Origin: Candidatus Binatia bacterium
GTDB taxonomy: Bacteria > Desulfobacterota > Binatia > HRBIN30
Length of the DNA stretch: 64,000 nucleotides
Direction: 5' to 3'
Assembly (NCBI GenBank): GCA_026004215.1
Contig: BPIR01000001.1
Coordinates: 1,020,566 to 1,084,565 of the forward strand
The number at the start of each line of letters is the position of its first letter. Within the stretch, counting starts at the first letter, position 1. The notes beneath the pieces were generated by a model, which was not told the DNA's origin, searched no databases, and saw only the letters and a list, made by a program, of their open reading frames with translations. Positions 1 to 8,883 of the stretch are shown here, piece after piece. The translations under genes were made by a program, and so were the position numbers.

Positions 1-686
1 CGTTTTACCTCGCGGGTGACGTGAGCGACCGCAGCTTTGCCGAGGGAATTGTGTCCGCCACGGTCGAGCGTCTCGGGCGCCTCGATATTCTCATCAACAA
101 CGCTGCAATCTCCAAACACAAGCACATTTATCACACGCGCGCCGAAGAGGCGGAAACAGTGCTGCGGGTCAACTTTCTTTCGTGTGTGTGGACCACCTTT
201 GCCGCCATCCCCGTCATGTTGCGGCAAGGGCGCGGCGCAATTGTCAACGTGTCTTCCTTTGCGGCCAAACTCACGCCGCCGCGCGAGTCGCTTTACGCTG
301 CCTCGAAAGCGGCGATGAGTGCGTTCACCGAAGGCTTGTGGCACGACTTGGCCGGTTCGAATATCCACGTTGCCCTCGTGCACCCCGGTCCGATCGACAC
401 CGAGATTTGGCTCAAGGAAGACGAGCCACCGTCCTACAGCGGGAAAAAATACCCGCCCGAAATCGTGGTCGAAGCCATCTTCGAGTGTATCGAAAAACGG
501 CGCTACGAGGTTACCGTGCCTCGGCGCCACCCGATGCTCGTCACCGCTCGATTGCTTCGCCTCGCATTGCCGGGAGTGTTGCGCTGGGGAATGCAGCGCA
601 CCGATCCCGTGCCGCCAGAAGTTCTCGATCGGGCTCGACAGCGGGCGCGGGCCGGCAAACGCTTGGGCGAGGTCGAGGAATCTTGA
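1..686 (+). CDS. SDR family NAD(P)-dependent oxidoreductase, 5' end outside window
   Basis: Short-chain dehydrogenase/reductase, a cytosolic NAD(P)-dependent alcohol/ketone oxidoreductase of unknown substrate. The reading frame is already open at base 3, so the true start and the glycine-rich cofactor loop lie before the window. Visible family marks in order are the acidic GDVSD segment, the NNAA structural motif, the catalytic serine region (NVSSF) and the active-site Y-AAS-K tetrad near residue 100 of the visible part. The P-G-P-I-x-T segment that follows the tetrad is also present. The GTG at 21 falls inside the conserved fold and is not a plausible start. It ends 44 bp before aroC on the same strand. 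The family is certain; the substrate cannot be inferred. Confidence 0.9.
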   Translation, partial: FYLAGDVSDRSFAEGIVSATVERLGRLDILINNAAISKHKHIYHTRAEEAETVLRVNFLSCVWTTFAAIPVMLRQGRGAIVNVSSFAAKLTPPRESLYAASKAAMSAFTEGLWHDLAGSNIHVALVHPGPIDTEIWLKEDEPPSYSGKKYPPEIVVEAIFECIEKRRYEVTVPRRHPMLVTARLLRLALPGVLRWGMQRTDPVPPEVLDRARQRARAGKRLGEVEES

Positions 687-730
687 GCCAACTTGAGGGT
701 CCCACCCAGCTCCCCTAAGGAACGGACGAC

Positions 731-1825
731 ATGGGCTCCGTATTCGGCCACTTGTTTCGCATCAGTACCTTTGGCGAGTCGCACGGCGGTGCCGTGGGTG
801 TGGTCATTGACGGCTGCCCGCCGAAACTGCCGCTCAGCACCGAGGACATCCAGCGCGATCTCGATCGCCGCCGGCCGGGCCAAAGTCGTTTGACCACAGC
901 GCGCCAGGAGCCCGACCGCGCGGAATTGCTCTCCGGTGTATTCGAAGGGCTCACGCTGGGTACGCCGATCGCTATTCTCGTGCGGAATACAGACGCACGC
1001 CCTTCGGCTTACGAGAGTTTCCGGGACCTCTATCGGCCCTCGCACGCCGACTACACCTACGAGGCCAAGTACGGCATCCGCAACTGGCAAGGCGGCGGGC
1101 GTGCTTCCGCGCGCGAAACGGTCGGCCGAGTTGCTGCGGGCGCGGTGGCACGAAAACTCTTGCGCGAGCTTGCCGGAGTGGAGGTGCTGGCCTGGGTACA
1201 CAGCGTGCACACCATCGAAGCAAGCGTGGACCTGACACACGTGACGCTGGAACTAGTGGAGTCGAACCCCGTGCGTTGCCCCGACAGCGAAGCCGCCGCG
1301 AAAATGGCGGAACGAATCGAGGCCGCGAGGCGCGAAGGCAACTCGCTCGGTGGCATCGTCCAGTGCGTGTGCCGGAACGTACCCCCTGGACTGGGAGAGC
1401 CCGTGTTCGACCGGCTGGAAGCCGATCTCGCCAAGGCGATGCTCTCGCTCCCGGCCTCGAAAGGTTTCGAAATCGGTAGTGGCTTCGGGGGTACGCGCCT
1501 GACCGGAATCGAGCACAACGACCCGTTTGTCACCGACGCAACCGGTCGGGTGCGCACCGCAACCAACCGCTCTGGCGGCGTGCAGGGCGGGATCAGCAAC
1601 GGCGAAGACATTTACTTTCGTGTCGCGTTCAAGCCCACCGCCACCATCGCACAGGAGCAAGACACCGTGGACCGCCAGGGCCGGCCTGCCAAGATCGTCG
1701 GCAAGGGACGGCACGATCCCTGCGTACTCCCCCGGGCCGTGCCGATGGTCGAAGCCATGGCCTGCCTAGTACTGGCCGACCACTACCTGCGGCAACGTGC
1801 CCTCGTGGGGCGCGTCGGCCCGTGA
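731..1825 (+). CDS. aroC: Chorismate synthase
   Basis: Catalyses the last shikimate-pathway step, the anti-1,4-elimination of phosphate from 5-enolpyruvylshikimate-3-phosphate to give chorismate, using reduced FMN. The 364-aa product has the usual length. Family signatures seen are FGESHG near residue 15, [15 protein letters not shown] near 47-60, and the late FMN/substrate block [13 protein letters not shown]. The ATG at 731 follows an AAGGA ribosome site about 9 nt upstream. It is not next to other aromatic-pathway genes here, so it is probably expressed alone or with the upstream SDR. Confidence 0.97.
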   Translation: MGSVFGHLFRISTFGESHGGAVGVVIDGCPPKLPLSTEDIQRDLDRRRPGQSRLTTARQEPDRAELLSGVFEGLTLGTPIAILVRNTDARPSAYESFRDLYRPSHADYTYEAKYGIRNWQGGGRASARETVGRVAAGAVARKLLRELAGVEVLAWVHSVHTIEASVDLTHVTLELVESNPVRCPDSEAAAKMAERIEAARREGNSLGGIVQCVCRNVPPGLGEPVFDRLEADLAKAMLSLPASKGFEIGSGFGGTRLTGIEHNDPFVTDATGRVRTATNRSGGVQGGISNGEDIYFRVAFKPTATIAQEQDTVDRQGRPAKIVGKGRHDPCVLPRAVPMVEAMACLVLADHYLRQRALVGRVGP

Positions 1826-2090
1826 TCGCGGCCGCACCCGCGGCACTCACAAAGCAGCTGCTCTTCCCGCCATGCCCCGGCGACCCCGGGGGGCTCCTCA
1901 GCGCCGCTGCTCTTCGCAAAACACACGGCGTCCGGCACGATCATGAAAGCGGCGCACTCCCGCTCGCTCGTGCGGCCCGACAAAAAGTACCGGCCGCTTC
2001 GGGTGGGGCCGTGTCTTCGAAGAGCCCCAACCGCCGGCCTGTGAAGTCGGGTTCGTCGATCGACTCCGTCGCTGCAAGCGGTCCAACGAC

Positions 2091-2609
2091 TCAACACGGG
2101 CGAGCGACATCGCCGGCAGGGGCAACCGGCAACACTCCGCGCCAGGAACGGCCCGTCGCGCGCGCATAGCGGCGCAACCCTTCGGCCACCCGCTCGCAGG
2201 CAATGGCGACGATGGCGGCATCGTCGAGGCGGCCAATGTGCGGCAAGAAGTCCGGTAACAAGTCGAACTCGTTTCCGAAGTACAGTACGGCAGCCGCGGC
2301 GTGGGCGATCGTGGAGTACGGGATCTGATCGATCCGGCCAGCCAAGTGGTCGTGCAAGCAATCCAGTAACAACGTGAGTTGCCGCCGCAGCAAACCAAAG
2401 CGGCGGTCGAGAGTGGCGACACGTTCCCGCAGCTCGCGTTCATGCTCCATCAACGTGGCAACATCCGCCGGAGCGATCGTACAGGCGAGATCCGCAACGA
2501 TGCGCTCGAGATCGGCGCGCTCGAACACCGGTTCTCCCTGCGCGTGCCGAGCCCGGATTGTCGTCTTCGAGCGAGTCTTTTTCGATACGCGCTTACGCGT
2601 CTGTGGCAT
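2091..2609 (-). CDS. DUF1232 (YkvA-like) small protein
   Basis: A 172-aa protein of unknown function. The N-terminus is very basic (RKRVSKKTRSK). A helical, coiled-coil-like middle follows, and residues about 95-150 carry a DUF1232/YkvA domain with the typical P-Y...LLPDF...G-x-x-DDA pattern. In YkvA proteins this region often forms a membrane-associated helical hairpin. The start lies 3 bp after the stop of the upstream FAD oxidase gene, so the two are probably co-transcribed. The C-terminus after the domain is not recognisable. No biochemical role is known for this family. Confidence 0.75.
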   Translation of the reverse strand: MPQTRKRVSKKTRSKTTIRARHAQGEPVFERADLERIVADLACTIAPADVATLMEHERELRERVATLDRRFGLLRRQLTLLLDCLHDHLAGRIDQIPYSTIAHAAAAVLYFGNEFDLLPDFLPHIGRLDDAAIVAIACERVAEGLRRYARATGRSWRGVLPVAPAGDVARPC

Positions 2610-2612
2610 ACG

Positions 2613-4241
2613 TTATCCCCTTTCACGGACCACCTTCGGGTCGATCAACACTCCTGGGTTCAAAATACCGCTCGGGTCCAGGACACGCTTTGCAGCCGCG
2701 AGCACCTCCGCAAAACCATTCGGTCGCTCCCGGTCATACCACGGACGGTGATCGCGCCCAACCGCGTGATGGTGGGTAATCGTCCCCCCATGACACAAAA
2801 TCGCTTCGGACGCGGCTGCTTTGATCGCATCCCACAACGCAAGCAAATCTCCGCCGCGCCCCGGCGCGATCACAGTGTAATACGGTGCTGGACCGTCTGG
2901 GTACGCATGCGTGAACCGACAGCTCACCTGTCCCCCGCCGCAGAGCTCGCGCAAAGCTCGCTCCACGCGTTCGACCACAGCCACGTGCAAGGCTTCGAAA
3001 CGGTCCCACGTCACCGCAGTTTCAAATGTTTCACTCACCATTCCCATACCGACCAGAGCATCGCGCACATAGGGACCGCGCAAAAACGCCTGCCGCCAGG
3101 CGCCCGCCGCCCCCTCGCGCGTCACTCCCGGGTCTTCCCGCGTGCGCCCAGCGGATTCATCGTACACGCCCCCGTAATCGCGGCAGCACTCCAGCGCGCG
3201 CTGCATCCAAGGATCGAGCGGGTGATCGGCGGATTCGAACGCCAGCACCAAGATGGCTGAACTCCCGTCACCCGCGCCCGCGGTGAGCGCTTCCAACGGA
3301 TCCAGCAGGCGCAGATTAGACGGGTACAGACCTGCTTGCGCAATCGCGCGCACAGCCTCAGCGCCGCGAAGAAAATCGGGAAACCTCACGGGAACCTGCG
3401 CTCGAAAGCGCGGCCGATCCTGCACACGCATCCACGCCTCGGTGATGATGCCCAAAATCCCTTCGGATCCAATCCACAATCGGTCGGGGTTTGGTCCCGC
3501 TCCCGAGCCCGGTAGCCGCCGCGTTTCTATCCAGCCGCTGGGCGTTATGATGCGCAGGGATTCGACAAATTCGTCGATGTGCGTGTACAAGGTCGCATAG
3601 TGCCCGCCCGAGCGGGTGGCAATCCATCCTCCGAGGGTGGAAAATTCGAACGACTGCGGAAAATGGCGCAACGTCAAGCCGTAAGGCCGAAGCTGTTCTT
3701 CCAGCGCGGGCCCGTACACTCCTGCCTGGATCCGTGCCGCTCGGGAGACACGGTCCACTTCCAAGACGCGACCCAAACAGCGCAGATCGATGGATACAGC
3801 GCCGCGGCAATGGCTCTCGCGAGGAGGTTCCACACCGCCAACCACGCTGGAGCCGCCTCCGTAGGGAATGGCGGCCAGCATTTCCCGGTCGCACCAAGCG
3901 AGCACAGCTTCGAGTTGTTCCTCGCTGCGCGGCAGCGCCACCACATCCACCGGGTTGTCGTACTGCCGCCGCCAGGCTCGCACGAGGTCACGGAAGGATT
4001 TCCCGTAACTATGCCCCAAGCGTTCGTGCGGGTCGGTGGTGCAACAGGATTCTAACGATACCGGCACTCGGACCCGCGGAGCCCGAAGCTCGATCTCTTC
4101 GAGCCGAGGGGGCGAGCCCACGCGCACATCTGGCAGTTGGAACCGTGCGGCCAGCAAGGCAGCCAACCGTTCTTGCTCCGAGCGGTCGAGCCCTTCGTCT
4201 TCCCATCCCCAACCCCAGAACTTACGACGGCGAGTGGTCAT
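2613..4241 (-). CDS. FAD-binding oxidase, alkyl-dihydroxyacetonephosphate synthase-like
   Basis: A 542-aa flavoenzyme of the PCMH/vanillyl-alcohol-oxidase superfamily, closest in pattern to alkyl-DHAP synthase (AGPS), which swaps the acyl chain of acyl-DHAP for a fatty alcohol to start ether-lipid synthesis. Seen in order are a basic N-terminus with the WGWGWEDEG patch typical of the family, the FAD-binding PYGGGSSVVGG segment near residue 140, a second FAD region with T-R-S-G-G-H-Y-A, and the C-terminal H-H-H-A-V-G-R-D-H active-site stretch. In bacteria many relatives are annotated only as FAD-binding oxidases, so the substrate is open. It is transcribed with the DUF1232 gene. Confidence 0.88.
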   Translation of the reverse strand: MTTRRRKFWGWGWEDEGLDRSEQERLAALLAARFQLPDVRVGSPPRLEEIELRAPRVRVPVSLESCCTTDPHERLGHSYGKSFRDLVRAWRRQYDNPVDVVALPRSEEQLEAVLAWCDREMLAAIPYGGGSSVVGGVEPPRESHCRGAVSIDLRCLGRVLEVDRVSRAARIQAGVYGPALEEQLRPYGLTLRHFPQSFEFSTLGGWIATRSGGHYATLYTHIDEFVESLRIITPSGWIETRRLPGSGAGPNPDRLWIGSEGILGIITEAWMRVQDRPRFRAQVPVRFPDFLRGAEAVRAIAQAGLYPSNLRLLDPLEALTAGAGDGSSAILVLAFESADHPLDPWMQRALECCRDYGGVYDESAGRTREDPGVTREGAAGAWRQAFLRGPYVRDALVGMGMVSETFETAVTWDRFEALHVAVVERVERALRELCGGGQVSCRFTHAYPDGPAPYYTVIAPGRGGDLLALWDAIKAAASEAILCHGGTITHHHAVGRDHRPWYDRERPNGFAEVLAAAKRVLDPSGILNPGVLIDPKVVRERG

Positions 4242-4426
4242 TGCCCCTCTCTCTACTGCGGAAGCGTTCGGCCGTTCAATGGGCTGGGCCGACTCCTTGT
4301 TCGCTCCTCCTGCGCCATCGTTGAGTGCCGCTGCGGGACCGCAGAATCCATGCCCACACGCAGACGCCCGCGCCCACCCGTTGCTTCAAAAGGGGATCCG
4401 TGGTCTCAACTTCAAGGGACTTCGCG

Positions 4427-5599
4427 ATGCGCTACGATTTCACTCCCGAACAAGAAGCTTGGCGGCAAGAGGTTCGGGGGTTTTTGCGCGCACATCTCAC
4501 AGATGCGTTGCTGGCGGAACTGCGCGAGTCGGGTAACGAAGGGCAAGGCCCCCTAGCGCGGCAGTTCATTCTCGCCTTGCGGGATCGTGGCTGGTGGGGC
4601 TTGGCTTGGCCTCCGGAGTACGGAGGTCTCGGACGTTCGGCCATCGAGCAGTGGATCTTCGTAGACGAGATGGAAAGTGCGGGTGCGCCCATGCTTCCTC
4701 TTACGGTGACCTCGGTCGCGCCAACGATCATGCGCGTGGGCACGGAAGAGCAAAAGAAGTATTGGCTGCCGAAAATTCAAAACGCTGAAGTGGAGTTTGC
4801 GCTGGGGTACTCCGAGCCCGAAGCGGGAACCGACCTGGCCGCGCTGCGCACGCGCGCTGTGCTCGACGGGGATCACTGGATCATCAACGGCCAAAAAATG
4901 TGGAACACGATGGCGCATATGGCGACACACAACTGGCTGGCCGTACGCACCGAGCCGGATGCCCCCAAGCACAAGGGAATCTCCATCATCATCGTGCCCA
5001 TGGATGCCCCCGGAGTGAGCGTACAGCCGATTTACGTATGGCCTGGCTTGCGCACCAACGCGTTGTTTCTCGACAACGTGCGGGTGCCGCGAGATTACCT
5101 CATCGGCGAGCGCGGTATGGGGTTCTACTACGCCGCGATGGCGTTGAATTTCGAACGTTTGAGCATCGGCTCTGTCGGCATGGTCCGCCGGTATTTTCGT
5201 GAGCTCGTCGCTTTCGTGCGCGAACATTCCCTGGAGGGAAAACGCCTCTGTGAAATTCCTTGGATTCGGGAACGGATCGCGCGACTGGCCGTGGATATCG
5301 AAGCCGCACGGATGTTAGGCTTGGAAACAGCCTGGGCACTCGACCAAGGGCGAGTGCCTGCTGCTGAATCTTCGATGGCCAAGGTGTTCGTCAGCGAGTT
5401 GGCACAGCGGCTCGCCGACGCCGGCATCGAAATCCTCGGTCTGGCCGGGCAGCTCCATCCCGACGAGCCCGCAGCTCCGTTGCACGGCCGGTTGCAGTGG
5501 CTGTACCGCACCGCCCCTTTGCTCGCGTTCGGCGGTGGCACCAACGAAGTGCAGCGGAACATCATTGCCATGTTGGGGTACGGGCTGCCGCGCAAATAG
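4427..5599 (+). CDS. Acyl-CoA dehydrogenase, large-subunit type
   Basis: FAD-dependent alpha,beta-dehydrogenation of an acyl-CoA. The 390-aa product starting at the ATG at 4427 (MRYDFTPEQEAWR) begins exactly where the family fold begins. An earlier in-frame ATG at 4325 would add 34 residues without family character. Visible are the FAD-loop signature Y-S-E-P-E-A-G-T-D-L-A near residue 130, the W-x-I-x-G-x-K strand, and the C-terminal GGGTNEVQRNIIA motif. The next gene is a second, divergent acyl-CoA dehydrogenase 17 bp downstream. The arrangement resembles the heterotetrameric paired FadE enzymes acting on bulky or cyclic acyl-CoAs. The substrate is inferred only broadly. Confidence 0.93.
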   Translation: MRYDFTPEQEAWRQEVRGFLRAHLTDALLAELRESGNEGQGPLARQFILALRDRGWWGLAWPPEYGGLGRSAIEQWIFVDEMESAGAPMLPLTVTSVAPTIMRVGTEEQKKYWLPKIQNAEVEFALGYSEPEAGTDLAALRTRAVLDGDHWIINGQKMWNTMAHMATHNWLAVRTEPDAPKHKGISIIIVPMDAPGVSVQPIYVWPGLRTNALFLDNVRVPRDYLIGERGMGFYYAAMALNFERLSIGSVGMVRRYFRELVAFVREHSLEGKRLCEIPWIRERIARLAVDIEAARMLGLETAWALDQGRVPAAESSMAKVFVSELAQRLADAGIEILGLAGQLHPDEPAAPLHGRLQWLYRTAPLLAFGGGTNEVQRNIIAMLGYGLPRK

Positions 5600-5616
5600 T
5601 CGGAGGCGCTGGAACC

Positions 5617-6708
5617 ATGGATTTAAATGCGACGGCCGAACAGCAAGCAATCGCCGAAAGCGTGCGCCGTTGGGCGCGGGAACAAGTTACGCCCGCTCAA
5701 CTTCGTGAATGGGACAATTTACCCGCGGGAATTGACGAACGCACTTGGCAGCGCTGCGCGCACTTGGGATGGTTCGGTTTGGCCGTGCCCGCCGAGCAAG
5801 GCGGCGCCGGCCTTTCGCTGCTCGAGGTCGCGATGTGGTTCCAAGAGGCCGCGCGCGGACTGGTCCCGCTGCCCTTGATGCAAGCGGTGCGTGCTGCGCA
5901 CGCGCTCGCTCTCTTATCGCCCGACGCGCCGGAGCTGAGCTCGGTCGCTTCCGGAGCAGCGGTCGTGAGTTTGGCAGCGCCGGAGCCCACGGCATCCGAT
6001 CCTGAGCTGTGGCACGCTGCCATACAACAGGCTGGTGATCGTTGGGTTCTCAGCGGCGAAAAAATCCACGTGAGCAACGCGGGCTTGGCCCAGTACCACG
6101 TTGTCGGAGCGCACGGCGCGAGCGGCCTATCCTGGTGCCTGGTAGAGGCGAGTGCCGCCGAAATGCAGCCGCTGCGCACGTTCGATGGCGATCGGCAAGC
6201 GCACGTCGTGTATCGCGCGGTGCCCGTTCACCGCGTCCTGGTCTCGGGAAGCGAGGCACGCCGGCGATGGCGGCGGCTCTGCCAAGAACACTTGGCGTTG
6301 GCTTTGGTGGAAATGGTCGGGATCATGGACGCCGTGCTGGAGCGTACCGTGAGCTACGTCAAAGAACGGGAACAATTCGGCCAGAAGATCGGCGTGTTTC
6401 AAGCCGTGCAACACCAGGTGGCCGACATGGCCACGGCATATACGGCTGGCCGCCACCTCGCCTGGCAAGCTGTGGCCCGTTTGGCTGCGGGAACGTACCA
6501 AGGATGGGAACTCGACGTAGCGGCTGCCTTCGTACCGCAGGCATGCAAGCGGCTGACACTGGTCGCCCATCACCTCCACGGCGGAGCCGGTTACGTGGTC
6601 GAGCACCCGCTGCACTACTACTCCGAGCGCGCCGTCACGCTTTGTGTTCGATATGCGCTGGAACGTAACGCCCTGGAAGCCGTGGCGCAGCAATGGCTCG
6701 ACGCCTAG
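5617..6708 (+). CDS. Acyl-CoA dehydrogenase, second subunit
   Basis: A 363-aa acyl-CoA dehydrogenase homologue, shorter and more divergent than its upstream neighbour. The start is the ATG at 5617 (MDLNATAEQQAIAES), 17 bp after the upstream stop. The N-terminal helical domain (W-F-G-L-A-V-P-A-E-Q-G-G) and the C-terminal helical part (REQFGQKIGVFQAVQH, then H-L-H-G-G-A-G-Y) are clear. The middle FAD-loop signature is degenerate compared with the first gene. That asymmetry is usual in alpha2beta2 FadE pairs, where only one type of subunit supplies a full active site. I infer that the two products assemble together. Confidence 0.9.
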   Translation: MDLNATAEQQAIAESVRRWAREQVTPAQLREWDNLPAGIDERTWQRCAHLGWFGLAVPAEQGGAGLSLLEVAMWFQEAARGLVPLPLMQAVRAAHALALLSPDAPELSSVASGAAVVSLAAPEPTASDPELWHAAIQQAGDRWVLSGEKIHVSNAGLAQYHVVGAHGASGLSWCLVEASAAEMQPLRTFDGDRQAHVVYRAVPVHRVLVSGSEARRRWRRLCQEHLALALVEMVGIMDAVLERTVSYVKEREQFGQKIGVFQAVQHQVADMATAYTAGRHLAWQAVARLAAGTYQGWELDVAAAFVPQACKRLTLVAHHLHGGAGYVVEHPLHYYSERAVTLCVRYALERNALEAVAQQWLDA

Positions 6709-7147
6709 GCGCCCGAGCGCCCTCAGAGTGCGGGACCCGGGGCCGACAAACCTAGGAGCAAGGCACACAGCCGCACACGGGCGCAAACGCGCACGCCACC
6801 GCTTGCCCGTTTACCACGTGCTCGCGCTGGAACTCGACACTCCCTCCGCCTTTGGAGAACGCCGTCAGGACAATGCCACGCCTCGCCGCACCAGCTCCTT
6901 GTCTACCCCCGGCCGACGCCTGCACCCCCGACGGAACGCCCGCAAGCAACAGCGACAACTGGCCAACCAAAATACGCCGGCTTGGAGGCATCGCTTCGCG
7001 GTGGCCACGGTCGCCCGCGCTGGTGGAGACAGAGCCACCGGGCGCTTCACAAGGTGGCGTTCCGGATTCGACATCCGATGGAATGAACCGCGTTGCGTCT
7101 TTACGGCCTGCGGCAGACGAGCCCGCGAACTCGGGCAAATCACCCGA
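6709..7147. other. 439-bp gap with no supported gene
   Basis: Between the acyl-CoA dehydrogenase pair and the corrected end of the brxL-like gene. Open frames exist on both strands, for example 6752-7138 on the minus strand. Their translations are rich in Arg, Pro, Cys and Ala without recognisable domains or good ribosome sites. No hairpin followed by a T-tract was found. Confidence 0.5.
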
Positions 7148-8477
7148 CTAACGCACCGGGAATTCCGCCGGATTCAATGCCGAGAGCTCCTCCCACACGC
7201 GCTGGCGCAGTTCCAACGCCAGCTCCAACCAGGGCGAGAAGCTTAGGAGCGTCCCTTCATCGCCTGGATGAATGAGCTTGGTGAACGCGGAAAGAACCCG
7301 CCGAACCGAGCGCGCGTCGCGTTCCGTGAGCCAATCTGGGAAGCGATAGGTCGTCCGGCAACGGGGTCACCCGTTTCCGCAATAAGCGAAAGATCTCGGC
7401 TAGGAAATCCACCGCCAGACCGGGCCCCTCATACAGTAGCTCCGGCGCGATCTTGGGCAGCTCGTGTCCGGGAATCCAACCGTTCAAGCGATCCAAAAAG
7501 CCCGTCTCCCCCGCAAGCCCCCGCGGAAGCGCCATAGCTTGCGGCATGCTCGGATCGTCGCTGTTACCGAGAAACACCAGCGAAGCTTGTGCGGAAAACT
7601 GCCGACCGCCACGAGAAAAACGCCCCGACTCCATGAAGTCCTTGAGCGTGCCCAAAAGCTCGTCATCGCTCCACCGCCCGTACGCAATCTCGTCGAACAC
7701 GATGACGGGATACACACCGACGAGTCCAGGCTGGCGGGTAACCTGATGATAAAAGAGCGTTGCCGGTGTCACCTTGCTGCTCGAGACGAGGAACACTTCG
7801 GGTGAAGTGTTCCGCAACAGGAAGGATTTTCCGGTCTGCCGCGGCCCCAGTTCGATGAGGTGCAGGCGGGGTTCGACCAAGGGCGCGAGACGAGCGAGGC
7901 TCAACTGCTTTTCCCGAAACGAAAGCTCCGCCGGATTCAAACCCACCGCTTGCAATAGGAGGTCGATCCACTCCTCCTCGCGGAACTGTTTGCGCGCTCG
8001 AAGAAACTCCTCGAGATCGGCGACCACTTCGAACGGAATGAACCCGGCAAGGCTGACCTCGCGTGTTCGCGCGTGGTAGCGCAGGTCCAACGTACCCCAT
8101 AAACCGTACAAGGTTGCCGGATGACGCTGGCAGATTTCCTGCGGCACCTGAACGGTAACGTCCGCAAGCGTCGGCGGCTCGGCAACGTAGCGGCCGGAGT
8201 TTACCTCGGGCTTCACCCGGAGTTCGTCGATCAATGTCAAGTGGCCGCGCTGCAAGAGCTGGTCTTTGGCCCGGTTCCGTTCCGGGCCCGTCGGATACAG
8301 GCGCAACACGTTTTCCGCCAAACGATCGAGTCGCTGCGGATCTCCATGCGGCGCAAATTTCGCGATCAAGTATTCCGCCACGTACCGAGGCAAGCGATCG
8401 AACGGGGAACGCAAAGCGAGCCCCTTGGGGACGATCTTTTGCGGGAAAATTTCTTGCAGACGCTCGGACACAGCCAC
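7148..8477 (-). pseudogene. brxL: BrxL-like AAA+ ATPase (TIGR02688 type), frameshifted near the 3' end
   Basis: Homologue of BrxL, the hexameric AAA+ DNA-binding factor of BREX phage-defence systems. The uninterrupted frame runs from 8477 to a stop at 7257 (406 aa). It shows the BrxL N-terminus (LQEIFPQKIVPKG), the segment EEWIDLLLQAVGLNP, Walker A GPRQTGKS at residues 211-218, Walker B VIVFDE near 258-263 and KDFMESGRFSRG. After P-L-P-D-D-L-S the frame loses similarity. A shift by one base near 7345-7357 restores a family-like tail (FPDWLTERDARSVRR, then a stop at 7148), giving about 442 residues. This is the length of forms lacking the C-terminal Lon-like domain. No brxC, pglX or pglZ lies nearby. 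It is either a real lesion or a one-base sequence error. Confidence 0.85.
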
Positions 8478-8883
8478 CTATCTCCCGCACAGTTCTTCTT
8501 CCCCGCCCAGGGCCTCCCCTCTGCCGGCGGCAGGTCCACCCCTGCCTTCCAACGAGGCAGCCGGGCTGAGGGCGTGGTTCCAGCAGCATGGCGAAGGAAC
8601 GAAACAGCGAGGCCACGAAGTGGCCGTTCGCCGTCTCGGTTCACCCTTACCAGGACTGCGGCCCACCTTTCCCTCCAGGGCTAAGGTCTCTTTCACACAT
8701 TCCCTTGTTCCCCATCTTCCCCTGCCATGCAACCGGCACTCGCCCCGTCGCCTTCTCGAGGCGCTAGAGACTCCGCCGCGACGCCAACGGGCCCGCAAAT
8801 CCCGGGCGCACCACCTTCGGCCAAATAGATTCCCGGGTTTCACCGGGCTTCACCGGCCTGCACAAGCTTCGACCACGTTGCAT
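8478..8883. other. 406-bp gap upstream of the brxL-like gene
   Basis: Separates pyrD (same strand, upstream) from the brxL-like gene. No open frame looks like a protein. A short imperfect direct repeat of TTCACCGGGC occurs near 8838-8857. The region could hold the brxL promoter, but no convincing -35/-10 pair is visible. Confidence 0.5.

Noticed and set aside
1826..2090. Possible gene in the gap after aroC (frame 1822-2169)
   Set aside because: The frame overlaps the minus-strand DUF1232 gene and has no domain; the gap shows nothing else.
6752..7138. 128-codon minus-strand frame just after the corrected brxL end
   Set aside because: Cys/Pro/Ala-rich translation without recognised domains or ribosome site; the overlapping frames look similar.
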